Both the position numbers and the translations under genes were made by a program. The notes under the pieces were generated by a model. It was not told the DNA's origin. It ran no database searches and worked only from the letters and a program-made list of their open reading frames with translations. 41,741 nt of DNA from Vitreoscilla sp. (GTDB lineage Bacteria > Pseudomonadota > Gammaproteobacteria > Burkholderiales > Neisseriaceae): NCBI GenBank assembly GCA_030150505.1, contig JASLFS010000037.1, positions 1 through 41,741 on the forward strand, read 5' to 3'. Of the stretch, positions 25,944-34,813 are shown one piece after another. How positions within the stretch are numbered: the first letter of the stretch is position 1; every line of letters starts with the position of its first letter.

Positions 25944-26543
25944 TTATTGATAAATTTTAAAACGGTCTTCACGAGCCATAAATGGTTTATCACCAGCCGG
26001 AGCTTCAATACTACCAAATGGCATTTGTGCTTTTAATGCCCAGTTTTCAGGAATATTCCAATGCTCTTTGACTTTTTCATCAATAATTGGATTATAGTGC
26101 TGTAGCGATGCGCCAATATTTTCAGCTGACAATACTGTCCATACAGCTAACTGAGCATTGGCAGATGAATGTTCAGACCAAACTGGGAAACCAGCAGCAT
26201 AAGCTGGGAATTGCTCCTGCAAGCCTGATACAACATTCACATCTTCAAAAAACAACACTGTGCCATAAGCAGCTTTAAACATATCCATTTTTTGTTCTGT
26301 GGCTGCAAATGATTCAGCAGGAACAACAGCACGAAGAATATCTTTGGTTGTTTCCCATAATTTATCTTGGTGCTCACCCATGACAACCAATACACGAGAA
26401 CTTTGTGAATTAAATGCAGAAGGAGCCGCTTCAACAGCATCTTGAATTAATGCAGCCAAATCCTCAGCACTTTTATTAACATTACGACCTAACACATAAA
26501 TACTGCGGCGTTTTTGTAATTCTTCTAAAACAATATTTGACAT
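25944..26543 (-). CDS. nitroreductase-family protein
   Basis: A 199-residue FMN-dependent nitroreductase-fold protein of the short Hbn/Frm2-like branch. RRSIYVLGRN near residue 13 (basic FMN-phosphate contact), APSAFNSQSSRVLVV, a middle segment ending EHSSANAQLAVWTVLSAENIGASLQHYNP, and the C-terminal MPFGSIEAPAGDK. Members reduce nitro or quinone compounds with NAD(P)H, and some respond to oxidative or lipid stress; the physiological substrate is unknown. GAAAGG precedes the ATG. Single-gene unit with its own promoter and terminator. Confidence 0.88.
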   Translation of the reverse strand: MSNIVLEELQKRRSIYVLGRNVNKSAEDLAALIQDAVEAAPSAFNSQSSRVLVVMGEHQDKLWETTKDILRAVVPAESFAATEQKMDMFKAAYGTVLFFEDVNVVSGLQEQFPAYAAGFPVWSEHSSANAQLAVWTVLSAENIGASLQHYNPIIDEKVKEHWNIPENWALKAQMPFGSIEAPAGDKPFMAREDRFKIYQ

Positions 26544-26582
26544 AAAAAAGCCTTTCTTTCAAGCAATTGATTGGATGTATTC

Positions 26583-26611
26583 ATTATCTGCCACCCACAA
26601 ACATGAATCAA
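26583..26611 (-). promoter_or_regulatory. promoter of the nitroreductase gene
   Basis: On the minus strand TTGATT (26606-26611), a 17-base spacer, GATAAT (26583-26588), about 40 bases before the ATG. Confidence 0.55.
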
Positions 26612-26954
26612 ATGATTGTTTTTCAATAAAACAATTCAAAAAACTCATGTATTATAAAAAAACATATTTATGAGCATAATCAATAGGATTTAATGCGATA
26701 TTATCCTTACAATATAACGACACTTCCTATCTAAATTCATAAAAAATCATTGCAAAGCTCATCACAAATGATATTATAAATGCAATCTATCTATTAAATT
26801 CTTAAAAACGTTTATCACGTTTTGTCATCAATTGGTATTACTTCATTCATATACTTTAAATACCAATGCCCTATTTCTTTCTTAGCCAGTGCCTAAGAAT
26901 AATTTATAAAAACAATTCAATACTTTATTGATACAAGAGATTAGTACATTAAGA
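26612..26954. other. noncoding region upstream of rnr
   Basis: About 340 AT-rich bases. A possible rnr promoter (TTGCAA near 26750 and TATTAT about 16 bases on) can be seen, but nothing stronger. No RNA motif or gene recognised. Confidence 0.3.
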
Positions 26955-29327
26955 ATGACCAAAAAACAAACTATGAAAAATAACAAAAATAATCATCAAT
27001 CTTTATCTTTACGTGCGCAAGATCCATTCTTAGCCCGTGAACAACAAAAATACTCAGATCCATTGCCTAGCAGAGAATGGATGACTGAAGTTTTAGAACA
27101 AAATGGTGTACCAACATCTGCTAAAGAATTAGCAAAACAATTTAATATTCGTGCTCATGAATTAGGTTTTTTTGAGCGCCGCATCAATGCAATGGTTCGT
27201 GATGGCCAAGTATACATTAACCGCCGAGGTTTAATATGTGTAGCAGAAAAACTAGCCATGGAAAAGTGCCGCATTGAAGCACATAAAGATGGCTTTGGCT
27301 TTGCCGTCCCATTAGAACCAAATAGCTTAGGCGACTTTGCAATGTATGAGCGCCAAATGCGCAGCTTAATGCATGGTGACATTGTCACAATCCGCCCCAC
27401 CGGAACAGATAGACGTGGCCGTCGTTTAGGTCAGGTTTTGGATATTATCGAGCGTGCAAACACCAGCATCGTGGGACGTGTTCACTTACAAGCCAATATG
27501 ATTTTAGTGATTCCAGCGGAACCTCGTTTGACACAAAGTATCGTTATTCCGGTTCCTCCTGAAGAACAAGTGGAACATGGGCAAGTCGTTGTCGTTGAAA
27601 TTGATAACTTCCCAAGTGCCAATCAGCCAGCTAGCGGACACATTACCGAAATTTTAGGCAATTATGCCGATAGCGGCATGGAAATTGAAATTGCTGTTCG
27701 TAAACACCATTTACCACATCAATTCTCAAAAGCGGGTACCAAGCAAGCAGATGCATTACCAAATCATGTTTTAGCAAGCGAATATGAAAACCGAGTAGAT
27801 TTACGTCATTTACCATTGGTAACCATTGACGGAGAAACTGCCCGAGATTTTGATGATGCTGTTTATGCTGAAAAAATAGGTCGTAATTATCGATTAGTGG
27901 TGGCCATTGCGGACGTTAGCCATTACGTCAAACCAGGCGATGCCATTGATACCGATGCAGAAGAACGCGGAACAAGTGTGTATTTTCCACGTCGTGTTAT
28001 TCCCATGCTCCCAGAAAAACTATCCAATGGTATTTGTTCGCTAAACCCTGATGTTGAGCGTTTATGCATGGTTTGTGATATGGTTATTACCTATGCAGGC
28101 AATATCAAATCTTTTGAATTTTATCCTGCTGTAATGCAATCACATGCTCGCTTAACCTATACGGAAGTTTGGGATTGGATTGAAAACGGCTCTGAAAATC
28201 CACTTAAACCCCATATTGATACTTTATATACAATTTATAAAAAACTTGTCAATAAACGCTCACAACGTGGTGCCATCGAATTTGACACCATTGAAACACA
28301 AATGATTTTTAATGAGCATGGCAAAATTGACCATATTGAGCCAGTCATCCGCAATGAAGCCCACCGCCTTATTGAGGAATGCATGCTAGCTGCAAACGTA
28401 TGTGCTGCTAACTTCTTATTAGAAAATAAACACACTGCATTATTCCGTAGCCATTTGGGACCAACACCAGAAAAACTAACGACTTTGCGTGAACAATTAG
28501 CAATGTTAGGCTTAACATTAAATGGAGGAGATGAACCTACTCCATTGGATTATGCTGAATTGGCAGAACAGTTTGAAGGACGTGCAGACAAAGATGCTTT
28601 GCAAATTATGTTATTGCGCTCCATGAAACAAGCTGTTTATGAGCCGAAAAACCAAGGTCACTTCGGTCTTGCTTACTCAGCTTATACTCATTTTACATCG
28701 CCTATTCGTCGCTATCCTGACTTAACCGTTCATAGAGCAATTAAAGCTATTTTAGCCAAATCAACCTACGAACCAAAATCATGGCAAGCCCTTGGTGTTC
28801 ATACTTCATTTACAGAGCGCCGAGCAGATGATGCAAGCCGAGATGTAGAAAACTGGCTAAAAACCTTCTATATGAAAGACAAAGAAGGTGAAATTTTTGA
28901 AGGCACTATTTCAGGATTAACCAGCTTCGGTATATTTGTTAACTTAAATGACCTGCATATTGAAGGCTTAATTCATATCAGTGATTTAGGACAAGATTAT
29001 TTCCATTATCGCCAAGAAACAATGAGAATCGAAGGCGAACGTAGCGGTGTTACCTTCCAGCTAGGCGATAAAGTCATCGTTAAAGTAGTTCGAGCTGATT
29101 TAGAAACCAGCAAGATAGATTTAAGCTTAGTTAGTGGCGGACAAATTGGTAAAAAACGCCAAAAAAATGATCTTGCCGCAAAAGACGAAAAGCGTAATGG
29201 CAAAAAAAACAGCAAAGCATCTGCATTAATGTCTAAAATCATTGCTAAAAATGATCAAAAAAAGAAAAAACCGAAAAATACAGCAAGAAGTAAAAACAAA
29301 GCAACCAAACGGCGCGAACGCTCTTAA
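26955..29327 (+). CDS. rnr: ribonuclease R
   Basis: A 790-residue processive 3'-5' exoribonuclease of the RNase II/R family that degrades structured RNA and rRNA fragments. Order: an N-terminal winged-helix segment, two cold-shock OB folds, the RNB catalytic domain with GETARDFDDAV (catalytic Asp cluster near 298-301), an S1 domain starting GEIFEGTISGLTSFGIFVNL, then a very basic Lys-rich tail typical of RNase R. ATG at 26955 is taken as start; a TTG nine codons earlier and an ATG six codons later are alternatives, none with a clear ribosome binding site. Confidence 0.94.
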   Translation: MTKKQTMKNNKNNHQSLSLRAQDPFLAREQQKYSDPLPSREWMTEVLEQNGVPTSAKELAKQFNIRAHELGFFERRINAMVRDGQVYINRRGLICVAEKLAMEKCRIEAHKDGFGFAVPLEPNSLGDFAMYERQMRSLMHGDIVTIRPTGTDRRGRRLGQVLDIIERANTSIVGRVHLQANMILVIPAEPRLTQSIVIPVPPEEQVEHGQVVVVEIDNFPSANQPASGHITEILGNYADSGMEIEIAVRKHHLPHQFSKAGTKQADALPNHVLASEYENRVDLRHLPLVTIDGETARDFDDAVYAEKIGRNYRLVVAIADVSHYVKPGDAIDTDAEERGTSVYFPRRVIPMLPEKLSNGICSLNPDVERLCMVCDMVITYAGNIKSFEFYPAVMQSHARLTYTEVWDWIENGSENPLKPHIDTLYTIYKKLVNKRSQRGAIEFDTIETQMIFNEHGKIDHIEPVIRNEAHRLIEECMLAANVCAANFLLENKHTALFRSHLGPTPEKLTTLREQLAMLGLTLNGGDEPTPLDYAELAEQFEGRADKDALQIMLLRSMKQAVYEPKNQGHFGLAYSAYTHFTSPIRRYPDLTVHRAIKAILAKSTYEPKSWQALGVHTSFTERRADDASRDVENWLKTFYMKDKEGEIFEGTISGLTSFGIFVNLNDLHIEGLIHISDLGQDYFHYRQETMRIEGERSGVTFQLGDKVIVKVVRADLETSKIDLSLVSGGQIGKKRQKNDLAAKDEKRNGKKNSKASALMSKIIAKNDQKKKKPKNTARSKNKATKRRERS

Positions 29328-29335
29328 TGCTTTAT

Positions 29336-29364
29336 AGGCTAATCAATCATGCTTAGCCTTTTTT
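29336..29364 (+). terminator. terminator after rnr
   Basis: AGGCTAA (29336-29342), a 10-base loop, TTAGCCT (29353-29359), then six T. Confidence 0.82.
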
Positions 29365-29417
29365 ATAGCAAACTATTTTGGTAAAAAATATTCTGATTCT
29401 TTTAATGCGATAAATAT

Positions 29418-29446
29418 AAAAAAAGCTGCCCATAGGCAGCTTTTTT
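29418..29446. terminator. terminator after gltS (bidirectional)
   Basis: AAAAAAGCTGCC (29419-29430), loop CATA, GGCAGCTTTTTT (29435-29446). T runs on both strands; a second stop for rnr and the main one for gltS. Confidence 0.9.
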
Positions 29447-29465
29447 AAATCATTTTAAATTTCTA

Positions 29466-30674
29466 TTACATCAAATGCGTACTAATTGACATGAACAATT
29501 GAATCATTGCTGTATTGATAATATCAATAAAGAATGCACCAACCATTGGCACAATCAGAAATGCCTTATGTGATGGACCAAATGTTTTAGTAATAGATTG
29601 CATATTAGCAATGGCTGTTGGCGTAGCACCTAATCCAAAACCACAATGACCGGCACTTAAAACAATCGCATCATAATCCTTGCCCATTACACGGAATGTC
29701 ACAAAGTAAGCATACAAAATCATAATAACGGTTTGTACAGCCAAGATAACCAAAATTGGTAAAGCCAAACTTGCTAGCTGCCATAGTTTTAATGACATCA
29801 AGGCAATCGCTAAGAATAATGACAAAGCAACATTACCTAAAACATCAATTGCACGGTCATGTACATCGTAATGCAAAGCATGTGTTAACACGTTACGAAG
29901 AATCACACCCGTAAACAAACACCATACAAAAGGTGGTAATTGATATTTCATGCCACTTGTTAAATCAGCAACCCAAGTGCCTACTGAGATACAAATTGCC
30001 ATTAAAGTCACAACTTCAATGACTGAACTAGAATTAATGCGACGAAAATGTTTTGGATTTTCAAAAGCCACCTCATTTTTATCATCTACTTCTTTTTCTA
30101 ATTCTGGTTTACGTCCTGTCTTATTTAACAAGCGACGAGCAACTGGGCCACCAATCGTGCCACCAAGAACTAAACCAAAAGTAGCACAAGCCATCGCCAG
30201 CTCTTTGGCTCCAACTAAACCATATTGCTTATCAAAAATATCACCCCAAGCTGCGCCTGTACCATGACCACCTGATAAGGTAATCGAACCAGCAATTAAA
30301 CCGTATAAAGGTTTTTGATTAAGTGCCATTGCTAAACTGATACCAACTGAGTTTTGAATAAAAATCAAACCCGCTGCAACACACACGAAAATCAAAATAG
30401 GCTTACCACCTTTAACCAATCGCGTGAAATCCGCACTCAAACCAATAGAGGAAAAGAATGCTAGCATCAGTGACTTTTGTAATGCCTCATCAAAATTAAA
30501 CTCCAAAGCCCAAATTTGATACACCATTAACAAAATAAGAGATACTAAAAAACCGCCAGCGACAGGTTCTGGAATATTATACTTATCCAAGAATTTTATT
30601 TTCTTTACTAAAAAAGAGCCTAGTAATAAAACAAAACAAGCTGCTACCAACGTGAAGTGTGCGTTAAAATCCAT
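29466..30674 (-). CDS. gltS: sodium/glutamate symporter
   Basis: A 402-residue ESS-family carrier that imports glutamate with Na+. About 10-11 membrane helices and the two re-entrant loops: GSITLSGGHGTGAAWG in the first half and SAGHCGFGLGATPTAIANM in the second. Length is that of E. coli GltS (401). AGGAGTAAACAC precedes the ATG. Single-gene unit converging on rnr, with about 265 AT-rich bases upstream. Confidence 0.95.
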   Translation of the reverse strand: MDFNAHFTLVAACFVLLLGSFLVKKIKFLDKYNIPEPVAGGFLVSLILLMVYQIWALEFNFDEALQKSLMLAFFSSIGLSADFTRLVKGGKPILIFVCVAAGLIFIQNSVGISLAMALNQKPLYGLIAGSITLSGGHGTGAAWGDIFDKQYGLVGAKELAMACATFGLVLGGTIGGPVARRLLNKTGRKPELEKEVDDKNEVAFENPKHFRRINSSSVIEVVTLMAICISVGTWVADLTSGMKYQLPPFVWCLFTGVILRNVLTHALHYDVHDRAIDVLGNVALSLFLAIALMSLKLWQLASLALPILVILAVQTVIMILYAYFVTFRVMGKDYDAIVLSAGHCGFGLGATPTAIANMQSITKTFGPSHKAFLIVPMVGAFFIDIINTAMIQLFMSISTHLM

Positions 30675-30939
30675 GTGTTTACTCCTATCCTTTATTATTA
30701 TTATTGGATAATCGACTAATTAATTAAATATAAGTTAATAAGAATTAATTTGTTTATATAACAAATTAAACCAATAAATAGCAAGCTTTCACAATAACCA
30801 TGAAAATGCCACTTTTCTATAAATAATAGAAAAAAACATCCTATTATAAGAAATTTTTACTATTATTTGATAATTATTTCACTTTTTTATACAAATTTCT
30901 GCAAATTAGCTTAATTAAATTCAATTACCATATTGTTTA

Positions 30940-32319
30940 CTAGTTAACAAATTTCTTTGGAAGCATAAAATTAAACTTCATTCCTTGGTATTGGCTCCCT
31001 GAAACAATTTCCAGCTTCCACCCTAAAACTTTAACGATTTCATTTACCATTGATAGCCCCAAACCACTTCCATCTACTTGGGTTCCCAGTACACGATAAA
31101 ATCGTTGTGTTAATTGTGATAAAACTTCATCACTTACACCTTGTCCTGTATCAGCTAATGTTAAATAAATATTCTTAACATCTTCATATAAATGAAGATG
31201 AATTTTTGATTGAGGCTCACAATATTTAATAGCATTCTCTAAAACATTTGAAATCATAATACTTAATAATTCTTCACTACTTTGTAAAATAATATCATGA
31301 TGAGGAACGTCTACTTGAATATGCATATTTTTATCTACAATATCAGCATCAAACGAATAAACGATTCTTTTAATTAATTGGCTCAAATTCACTTCACTAA
31401 AGTGAATATGTTCTTCAATATTGCCTGCAATCGGATCCAACCTAGCTAAAATCAATAGATTAGAGACCATTTTAGTATATCGCTTAATTTCAGTGCGTAT
31501 ATCCACCAAATCATCAATTAAAGCTGGTCGTTTCCTTTGCAACAACTGCACCTTCATATCCAATCGTGATAAATGCGTACGCAGCTCATGAGCTGCATTA
31601 GAAGTAAACTGTCTTTCAGCCACCAACGCATGATTTAAACTTGCCAGCAAGCCATTTAATGACGTTACAATTTCATTTAATTCTTTAATCCGATATTGAT
31701 TAGGCAGCACATCCAAATGATTCGCATCTTTTTCCGAAATTTGCTTCGTAATATTAACCAAAGGCTTTAATAAAAAATAAATTATGGCGCTACTGACAGC
31801 CGTTAAGATGACTAGCAACACCAAAGCATGCAAACCCAAATCTTCTATCATTTCCCATAATAGTTTCTGTCGCTGCTTCATTGATTGTGCAACTTGTACT
31901 TCTAATTGCCCATGTTTACCCCGAATAATAAACACACGCCATTCTTGCTCATTCACCCAAACATTTCTAAATCCACGTTTTTCATCAAAACCATTCACAA
32001 AAGGTATCTTGCTGCCCTTTCTTGAGTACATGACTACTTCGTCATTGCGAATCACCTGATAATACAAACGCTTTGTTTCCAGTTCATCATCCAAATCTTC
32101 CCTATCACTTCGCCAGCGTGGTGAATAATCCTCTTGATTTCTGGCCATATGAAATAATAAATGCGCAGATTCTCGCAAATTATAATCGTACGTTTTATTG
32201 GTCTCTTTCCAAGTTACCCCTAAAATAATCCCAATACTAATCAACCAAAACAGTATCGTTACGCCCAAAATGCTACTAAGCAATAACCAACGCAACGATA
32301 TTTTTTTTGATTTCCCCAT
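30940..32319 (-). CDS. sensor histidine kinase (QseC/PmrB-like) with unusual H-box
   Basis: A 459-residue membrane kinase paired with the response regulator encoded 15 bases upstream. TM1 about 12-36, a periplasmic sensor of about 125 residues, TM2 about 163-184, then a HAMP-like linker. In the HisKA domain the H-box reads AAHELRTHLSRL with phospho-acceptor H244. Position 249 is His where nearly all relatives have Pro (HELRTP). The ATPase domain has the N-box ENAIKY, G1 ADTGQG and G2 GSGLGLSMV. The layout is that of QseC/PmrB, but the signal is unknown. Confidence 0.92.
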   Translation of the reverse strand: MGKSKKISLRWLLLSSILGVTILFWLISIGIILGVTWKETNKTYDYNLRESAHLLFHMARNQEDYSPRWRSDREDLDDELETKRLYYQVIRNDEVVMYSRKGSKIPFVNGFDEKRGFRNVWVNEQEWRVFIIRGKHGQLEVQVAQSMKQRQKLLWEMIEDLGLHALVLLVILTAVSSAIIYFLLKPLVNITKQISEKDANHLDVLPNQYRIKELNEIVTSLNGLLASLNHALVAERQFTSNAAHELRTHLSRLDMKVQLLQRKRPALIDDLVDIRTEIKRYTKMVSNLLILARLDPIAGNIEEHIHFSEVNLSQLIKRIVYSFDADIVDKNMHIQVDVPHHDIILQSSEELLSIMISNVLENAIKYCEPQSKIHLHLYEDVKNIYLTLADTGQGVSDEVLSQLTQRFYRVLGTQVDGSGLGLSMVNEIVKVLGWKLEIVSGSQYQGMKFNFMLPKKFVN

Positions 32320-32334
32320 TTTATTTCTCGCTTA

Positions 32335-32997
32335 CTATCGATCTTGATTCAAGGTATAACCTAAATTACGAATCGTTCGAATATATCCACTGCCTAATTT
32401 TTTACGCAAATGATGAATATGTACTTCAACAGCATTACTTTCTATTTCAGAACCCCAGCTATACAGCTTATCCTCCAGCTGTTGACGTGTTAAAACTTGT
32501 TTTGGTTGCATCATTAGCGCCCATAAAATATGGAACTCTTTTGCTGTTAAAATAATCGATTCACCATCAACATAAGCGATTTTATCTTCCCAATTCAAAA
32601 CAACATGCCCACAGCTTAATTCATTTCCCAAAGAGGAAGAAATCCTACGTGCTATCACTCGTAAGCGAGCTGATAATTCTTCTAAATCAAAAGGCTTAAC
32701 CAAATAATCATCGGCACCCAAATCCAATCCCATTACCCTATCTTGTAATGTATCTTGGGCAGTAATCATCAAGACAGGAACATTATTTTTATCTTGGCGT
32801 AAAAAAACCAATAACTCATCACCCGTTATTCCAGGCAATCCTCGATCTAGCAAAACACAATCATAACGCTGTGCCAATAAAGCATTTTTTGCCATTTCTC
32901 CATTATCAATCCAGTCAACGACATGGCCATCCATTAGCAGCCATTCTTGAATTGACTGCCCTAATGATGCATCATCCTCAACCAATAAAATCTTCAT
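32335..32997 (-). CDS. OmpR-family response regulator (QseB/PmrA-like)
   Basis: 220 residues. Receiver domain with E7-D8-D9 metal pocket, phospho-acceptor D51 in VLLDRGLPG, T79 and K101 in LVKPFD; then a winged-helix DNA-binding domain (LTAKEFHIL, VEVHIHHLRKKL, IRTIRNLGYTL). It should switch genes after phosphorylation by the kinase gene that follows 15 bases on. The ATG at 32997 starts the usual MKILLVEDD; an upstream in-frame TTG (33015) is rejected. Confidence 0.94.
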   Translation of the reverse strand: MKILLVEDDASLGQSIQEWLLMDGHVVDWIDNGEMAKNALLAQRYDCVLLDRGLPGITGDELLVFLRQDKNNVPVLMITAQDTLQDRVMGLDLGADDYLVKPFDLEELSARLRVIARRISSSLGNELSCGHVVLNWEDKIAYVDGESIILTAKEFHILWALMMQPKQVLTRQQLEDKLYSWGSEIESNAVEVHIHHLRKKLGSGYIRTIRNLGYTLNQDR

Positions 32998-33056
32998 TTT
33001 CACGCCTATAATCAAAAACTAAATACTCATAATATTTACTTATACTATAAAAAAAC

Positions 33057-33089
33057 AAAAAAAGGTGCTAAGTTATTTAGCACCTTTTT
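33057..33089 (-). terminator. terminator between plsC and the two-component genes
   Basis: AAAGGTGCTAA (33061-33071) with TTAGCACCTTT (33077-33087), T run on each strand. Ends plsC. Confidence 0.88.
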
Positions 33090-33105
33090 AAAAATAAAAA
33101 ATAAT

Positions 33106-33828
33106 TTACTGTTTTTGATGAGCTTCTTTAGTCAATGCTTTAATTTTCTGATCCATCATGGCATAACAATGCTCAGCTAATTCCCTAACTTGCTCTGGTC
33201 CATAAGCAGAAGTATCAATTGGAGGAAGCATCTCCACAATTGCTCGGCCGTTATCCCAGCGATTTAATTTAATTTGCTGATCTGTTTCGGACATGCAAAC
33301 AGGAATAATTGGTACTCCAGCCGCAATGGCTGCATGAAAAGCACCCATTTTAAATGGTAATAATCCACGTCCACGACTGCGGGTACCTTCTGGAAACATC
33401 CACACTGAAATTTGACGCGTTTTAATTTGCCCTGCAATTTGTGTGATTGTGCCATGAGCCTTGTTTCGGTTATTTCTATCTAGCAAAATATTGCCAGTAA
33501 TCCAATACAGCAATCCAAAAAATGGTACCCATATCAAACTTTTTTTACCCACCGATACCGTTCTAGGTTGTACTGCATTAGAAATAGTCACTAAATCATA
33601 ATTGCTTTGATGATTTCCAATATAAATACAAGGTATAGGCTCTTTTGGCTGCTCTGGTATCCGGGTAACCATCTTCACACCAACAACAGGTGCCAACTTA
33701 CCAAATAAACGACCAAACAACATGACATGCTTTGGGTTTCTAGGGCTAAATAAGCAATATATAAAACCCAAAACACACACTAAAATAGCATAAATAACGA
33801 CAATTACAATACGAAAAATGGCTAACAT
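33106..33828 (-). CDS. plsC: 1-acyl-sn-glycerol-3-phosphate acyltransferase
   Basis: A 240-residue acyltransferase that adds the second acyl chain to lysophosphatidic acid to make phosphatidic acid at the inner membrane. An N-terminal membrane helix (about 5-27), the catalytic H(x4)D as NHQSNYD (H73, D78), GNILLDR, and the glycerophosphate-binding FPEGTR (145-150), then VPIIPV. Single-gene unit with AGGT before the ATG. Confidence 0.93.
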   Translation of the reverse strand: MLAIFRIVIVVIYAILVCVLGFIYCLFSPRNPKHVMLFGRLFGKLAPVVGVKMVTRIPEQPKEPIPCIYIGNHQSNYDLVTISNAVQPRTVSVGKKSLIWVPFFGLLYWITGNILLDRNNRNKAHGTITQIAGQIKTRQISVWMFPEGTRSRGRGLLPFKMGAFHAAIAAGVPIIPVCMSETDQQIKLNRWDNGRAIVEMLPPIDTSAYGPEQVRELAEHCYAMMDQKIKALTKEAHQKQ

Positions 33829-33957
33829 GAGTACCTAACAAACAAGGTAATGCTATTTTATAACAACCAATAACAATACATTTTAATTAAAGAATAAATA
33901 CTATCTTAATTTGAGTAATTACTCCAATAAAAGATCATTAAAACCCATGCATTCTAT

Positions 33958-34686
33958 TTAGATCTTTCTACAAGCAATCATGTAATTAACATCAATTTTA
34001 TCCGTTAAGCGGTAAGACTTGCTTAATGGATTATAAGTTAGTCCACTGTAATTAATGACTTCCAAGCCCACTTGACGGCACATTCTTGTTAGCTCAGCAG
34101 GAGTCACAAATTTTTTATAATCATGCGTGCCGCGGGGTAATAATCTTAAAACATATTCAGCACCCAGTACTGCCTGCAAATACGCCTTTGGATTACGATT
34201 AATCGTTGAGAAAAACACCATTGAGCCACTTTTAGCCAATGTTGAACAAGCTCGGACAACACTCGCGGGATCAGGAACATGCTCAATCATTTCCATGCAA
34301 GTAACCACATCAAAACTAGCTGGTTGGCTTTCTGCTAACTCTTCAACAGGAATGCACTGATAATTGACATTACCTAACTCAGTTTCTAAAGCATGCAGTT
34401 TCGCTACCTGTAAAGATTTTTCAGCCAAATCGATCCCAGTAACAGTATCAGAACCTGATTTTGCCAGGGCTTCAGTCAATATGCCGCCACCGCAGCCAAC
34501 ATCCAATACTTTTTGATTTGCTAAATCTGCATATTCAGTAATGTACTTTAACCGCAGTGGATTAATTTCATGTAAAGGACGAAACTCACTATCCATATCC
34601 CACCACTTATGCGCTAATTGACTAAATTTTTCAATCTCAGCAGGATCTTTGTTAATTGTATTTTGTTGCATATCCCCAGAACTCAT
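33958..34686 (-). CDS. ubiG: ubiquinone biosynthesis O-methyltransferase UbiG
   Basis: A 242-residue SAM-dependent methyltransferase performing both O-methylations of ubiquinone synthesis. The N-terminal FSQLAHKWWDMDSEFRPLHEINPLRLKYI is diagnostic for UbiG, followed by the SAM motif VLDVGCGGG (60-68), DVVTCMEMIEHVPDP and the membrane-associating region LLPRGTHDYKKFVTPAEL. GGGAGTAGAAA precedes the ATG. A perfect FNR-type box lies about 95 bases upstream. Confidence 0.95.
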   Translation of the reverse strand: MSSGDMQQNTINKDPAEIEKFSQLAHKWWDMDSEFRPLHEINPLRLKYITEYADLANQKVLDVGCGGGILTEALAKSGSDTVTGIDLAEKSLQVAKLHALETELGNVNYQCIPVEELAESQPASFDVVTCMEMIEHVPDPASVVRACSTLAKSGSMVFFSTINRNPKAYLQAVLGAEYVLRLLPRGTHDYKKFVTPAELTRMCRQVGLEVINYSGLTYNPLSKSYRLTDKIDVNYMIACRKI

Positions 34687-34780
34687 TTTCTACTCCCAAT
34701 GATTGGCACTTAACTAGTTGGATAATCAAAGCTGCATTTTATCATGTTAATCCAAGATTTTCGGTGGCAATTTTTACTCA

Positions 34781-34794
34781 TTGATTTTCATCAA
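34781..34794. promoter_or_regulatory. FNR/CRP-type box upstream of ubiG
   Basis: TTGAT-TTTC-ATCAA is an exact match to the FNR consensus TTGAT-N4-ATCAA. A weak -10 (GATAAA, minus strand 34738-34743) would place it near -57. It could also be a chance palindrome in AT-rich DNA. Confidence 0.5.
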
Positions 34795-34813
34795 CTACAC
34801 ACTGATAAATTAA

